Source: Chaetorhynchus papuensis (taxonomy: Eukaryota; Chordata; Aves; Passeriformes; Rhipiduridae). From it: 64,000 bases of DNA. Position 1 is the stretch's first letter, and the number at the start of each line of letters is the position of its first letter. The position numbers were made by a program, and so were the translations under genes. Of this stretch, positions 62,501 to 64,000 are shown piece by piece. The notes below the pieces were generated by a model, which saw only the letters and a list, made by a program, of their open reading frames with translations, ran no database searches and was not told where the DNA came from. The stretch covers positions 390,128 to 454,127 of the forward strand of contig VWYX01000406.1 of NCBI GenBank assembly GCA_013396525.1, read 5' to 3'.

Positions 62501-64000
62501 TGCTGGCTATCCCCGGACATTTGGTGTTCCATATACCGAGAATGTGGAATTGCACTGCCTGTAAACAGAGAAGGCTTGTTTTCCAAGGACACTGTAAGAA
62601 ATTATTTTTCTTGAATGAAGAAGTGAAAAATTAATGCAACAATTATGAATTTGCAAGAGCAGAATCTTTCTTTTTTGTATTTATCACCAGTTGCATTAGT
62701 CAGCTAATGAGTAGCTAAAACATGTTACTCTTCCTTATCCTATTTAGGGAAGATGCTGAAAAAACCTCTGGTTTTATGGGTTTTGAACATAATTCTTCTA
62801 AATCAGGGTATTACACAAATATTTCCACACAGCAGGATGACTCACATAAATAAGTAAGGCAAGACTGGGATTTACTAATCTGTCAGTGACAGTGTATCCA
62901 ATTAATTCCTCTGTTTATTTAGGTAGGAGTTTTTTGCACTTTATTATCTTCAGTCTGTTTGACCACAGGGGAGAGAGGGCCTTGGGAGGGGGAGTGGAAA
63001 TAGATTTTTGAAAGGGAGCCATAATTAGCTCAATTCTTGGATTGAGCTCAGGAATGTTGTTACTGCTAAATAGCTCCTTAAATGGAGTATTTATAAACTA
63101 CAGGCAAAGCTGTAATATTAGAAGAGAAGAAAACCCAAAATCAAATATATTTAGATGCACAAGCCCTAGGTTAATGCCCTGGCATGATGATATAATCCAG
63201 CTCAAGGGAGAGGGAGTGAAGAAACTTTTTACTAATGGCAGATCAGTGCATTGCACACAGCCCTGTTGGAGCCCATGGAGGGGATCTGGAAACCTCAGAG
63301 GTTGGATCTGCCCTGAATGTCCCTTAAACAGCACCTGGCTCTCATGGAGGGGCCACACAGGTCCTTCCCAATGACCCATGTGCACACCTAGATGGAATCT
63401 GCTCTGCCCCACAGCCACAGCAATACTGGGGTTTCACTTGCCCACCTCTTCCCCTCCCTCCTGCCCTCCCCAGCAGCCACCCCATACACAGCTTTCCCAC
63501 CAGGGATTTCTACCCAAATGGGTGGAAATGAGAAGCATTTGCCCAGGAGTGGCCAGGCTACTTTCTGCCTCGTTTTGCAGTCCTCTGGTGTCAGGCAATG
63601 GGGCAGAGATCTACCTCAGGGTATCTTCTAGCTACCCTATCCAAGAATAAAAATGTATTTAACATCACACCCACACAGCCATGCCCTATCATGCCCTGGA
63701 CCCAGCCCTGTTTATTCAAAGCAGACTTATTTTTTTTTATCACACACAGACTACATGGTCCAAACCAACTCCCCTGGAAGACATTTGGACTTCAACAGGG
63801 ACAAATTCAGGACCAAGCAAAATAAATCATTAAGCTATGATGCAGAGGATTTGTGCCAGGCCTCCACATAAAACTAAGTTTAATCATTGCAGATCAGGGT
63901 ATTTGGGGACAACATCTATTTTGTAACTTCATAAAAAAAAAAAAAAATCAAATAAGTGAGACATGGCTTTTCCAAAATTTCAGATAATTTTCCACATTTA

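Larger units (their letters stand above)
52401..64000. other. Upstream gene desert
   Basis: No gene recognised on either strand. Holds the T/G tract at 53001, the (TGGA)n array at 56513 and a poly(A) run near 63931-63945. Motif-dense AT-rich stretches at 60840-60990 and 62610-62725 may be regulatory. Open frames here are short and without codon bias. Confidence 0.55.

Overview
This window looks like about 64 kb of a bird genome. The evidence is an AT-leaning vertebrate intergenic background, a 5'-truncated chicken-repeat-1 (CR1) LINE with recognisable reverse-transcriptase C-terminal coding remnants, and a fragment of a long terminal repeat of a type common in avian endogenous retroviruses. 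The one gene recognised with confidence is goosecoid (GSC), whose deduced protein reads very much like the chick protein. Species and order cannot be fixed from the sequence; a neoavian or passerine bird is a guess.

GSC lies on the minus strand at 47123-48497 and is complete: three coding exons (48167-48497, 47692-47951, 47123-47275), two very short GT-AG introns, and a deduced protein of 247 residues. It has an N-terminal Groucho-binding (eh1/GEH) motif and a K50 paired-type homeodomain. A TATA box lies about 350 bp upstream of the ATG (48844-48850), and a 50-N assembly gap falls in the 5'UTR. A consensus poly(A) signal lies about 140 bp after the stop. Upstream are two blocks about 95 bp apart, each with a palindromic homeodomain-dimer site (TAAT-N3-ATTA). 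Their arrangement matches the proximal (Wnt) and distal (activin/Nodal) elements known from the Xenopus and mouse gsc promoters.

Region by region: 1-46.4 kb, downstream of GSC, is mostly non-coding sequence with sparse repeats. It holds several minus-strand splice-bounded short open frames that could be exons of an unrecognised gene, but most are probably pseudo-exons. The best is at 12628-12773 and encodes a membrane helix followed by a basic tail. From 46.4 to 48.6 kb is the GSC CpG island. From 48.8 to 49.2 kb is the promoter. From 49.2 to 52.4 kb lie two further CpG-rich blocks and several AT-rich, motif-dense stretches that look like conserved regulatory DNA. From 52.4 to 64 kb is desert with simple repeats, including a (TGGA)n array. 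In mammals GSC sits between the SERPINA cluster and DICER1 in a gene-poor interval, and the emptiness here fits that.

I saw no tRNA, rRNA, CRISPR array, operon or other prokaryotic feature. No clearly new biological system was found. The most useful leads are the candidate transmembrane exon at 12.6 kb and the promoter architecture of GSC.
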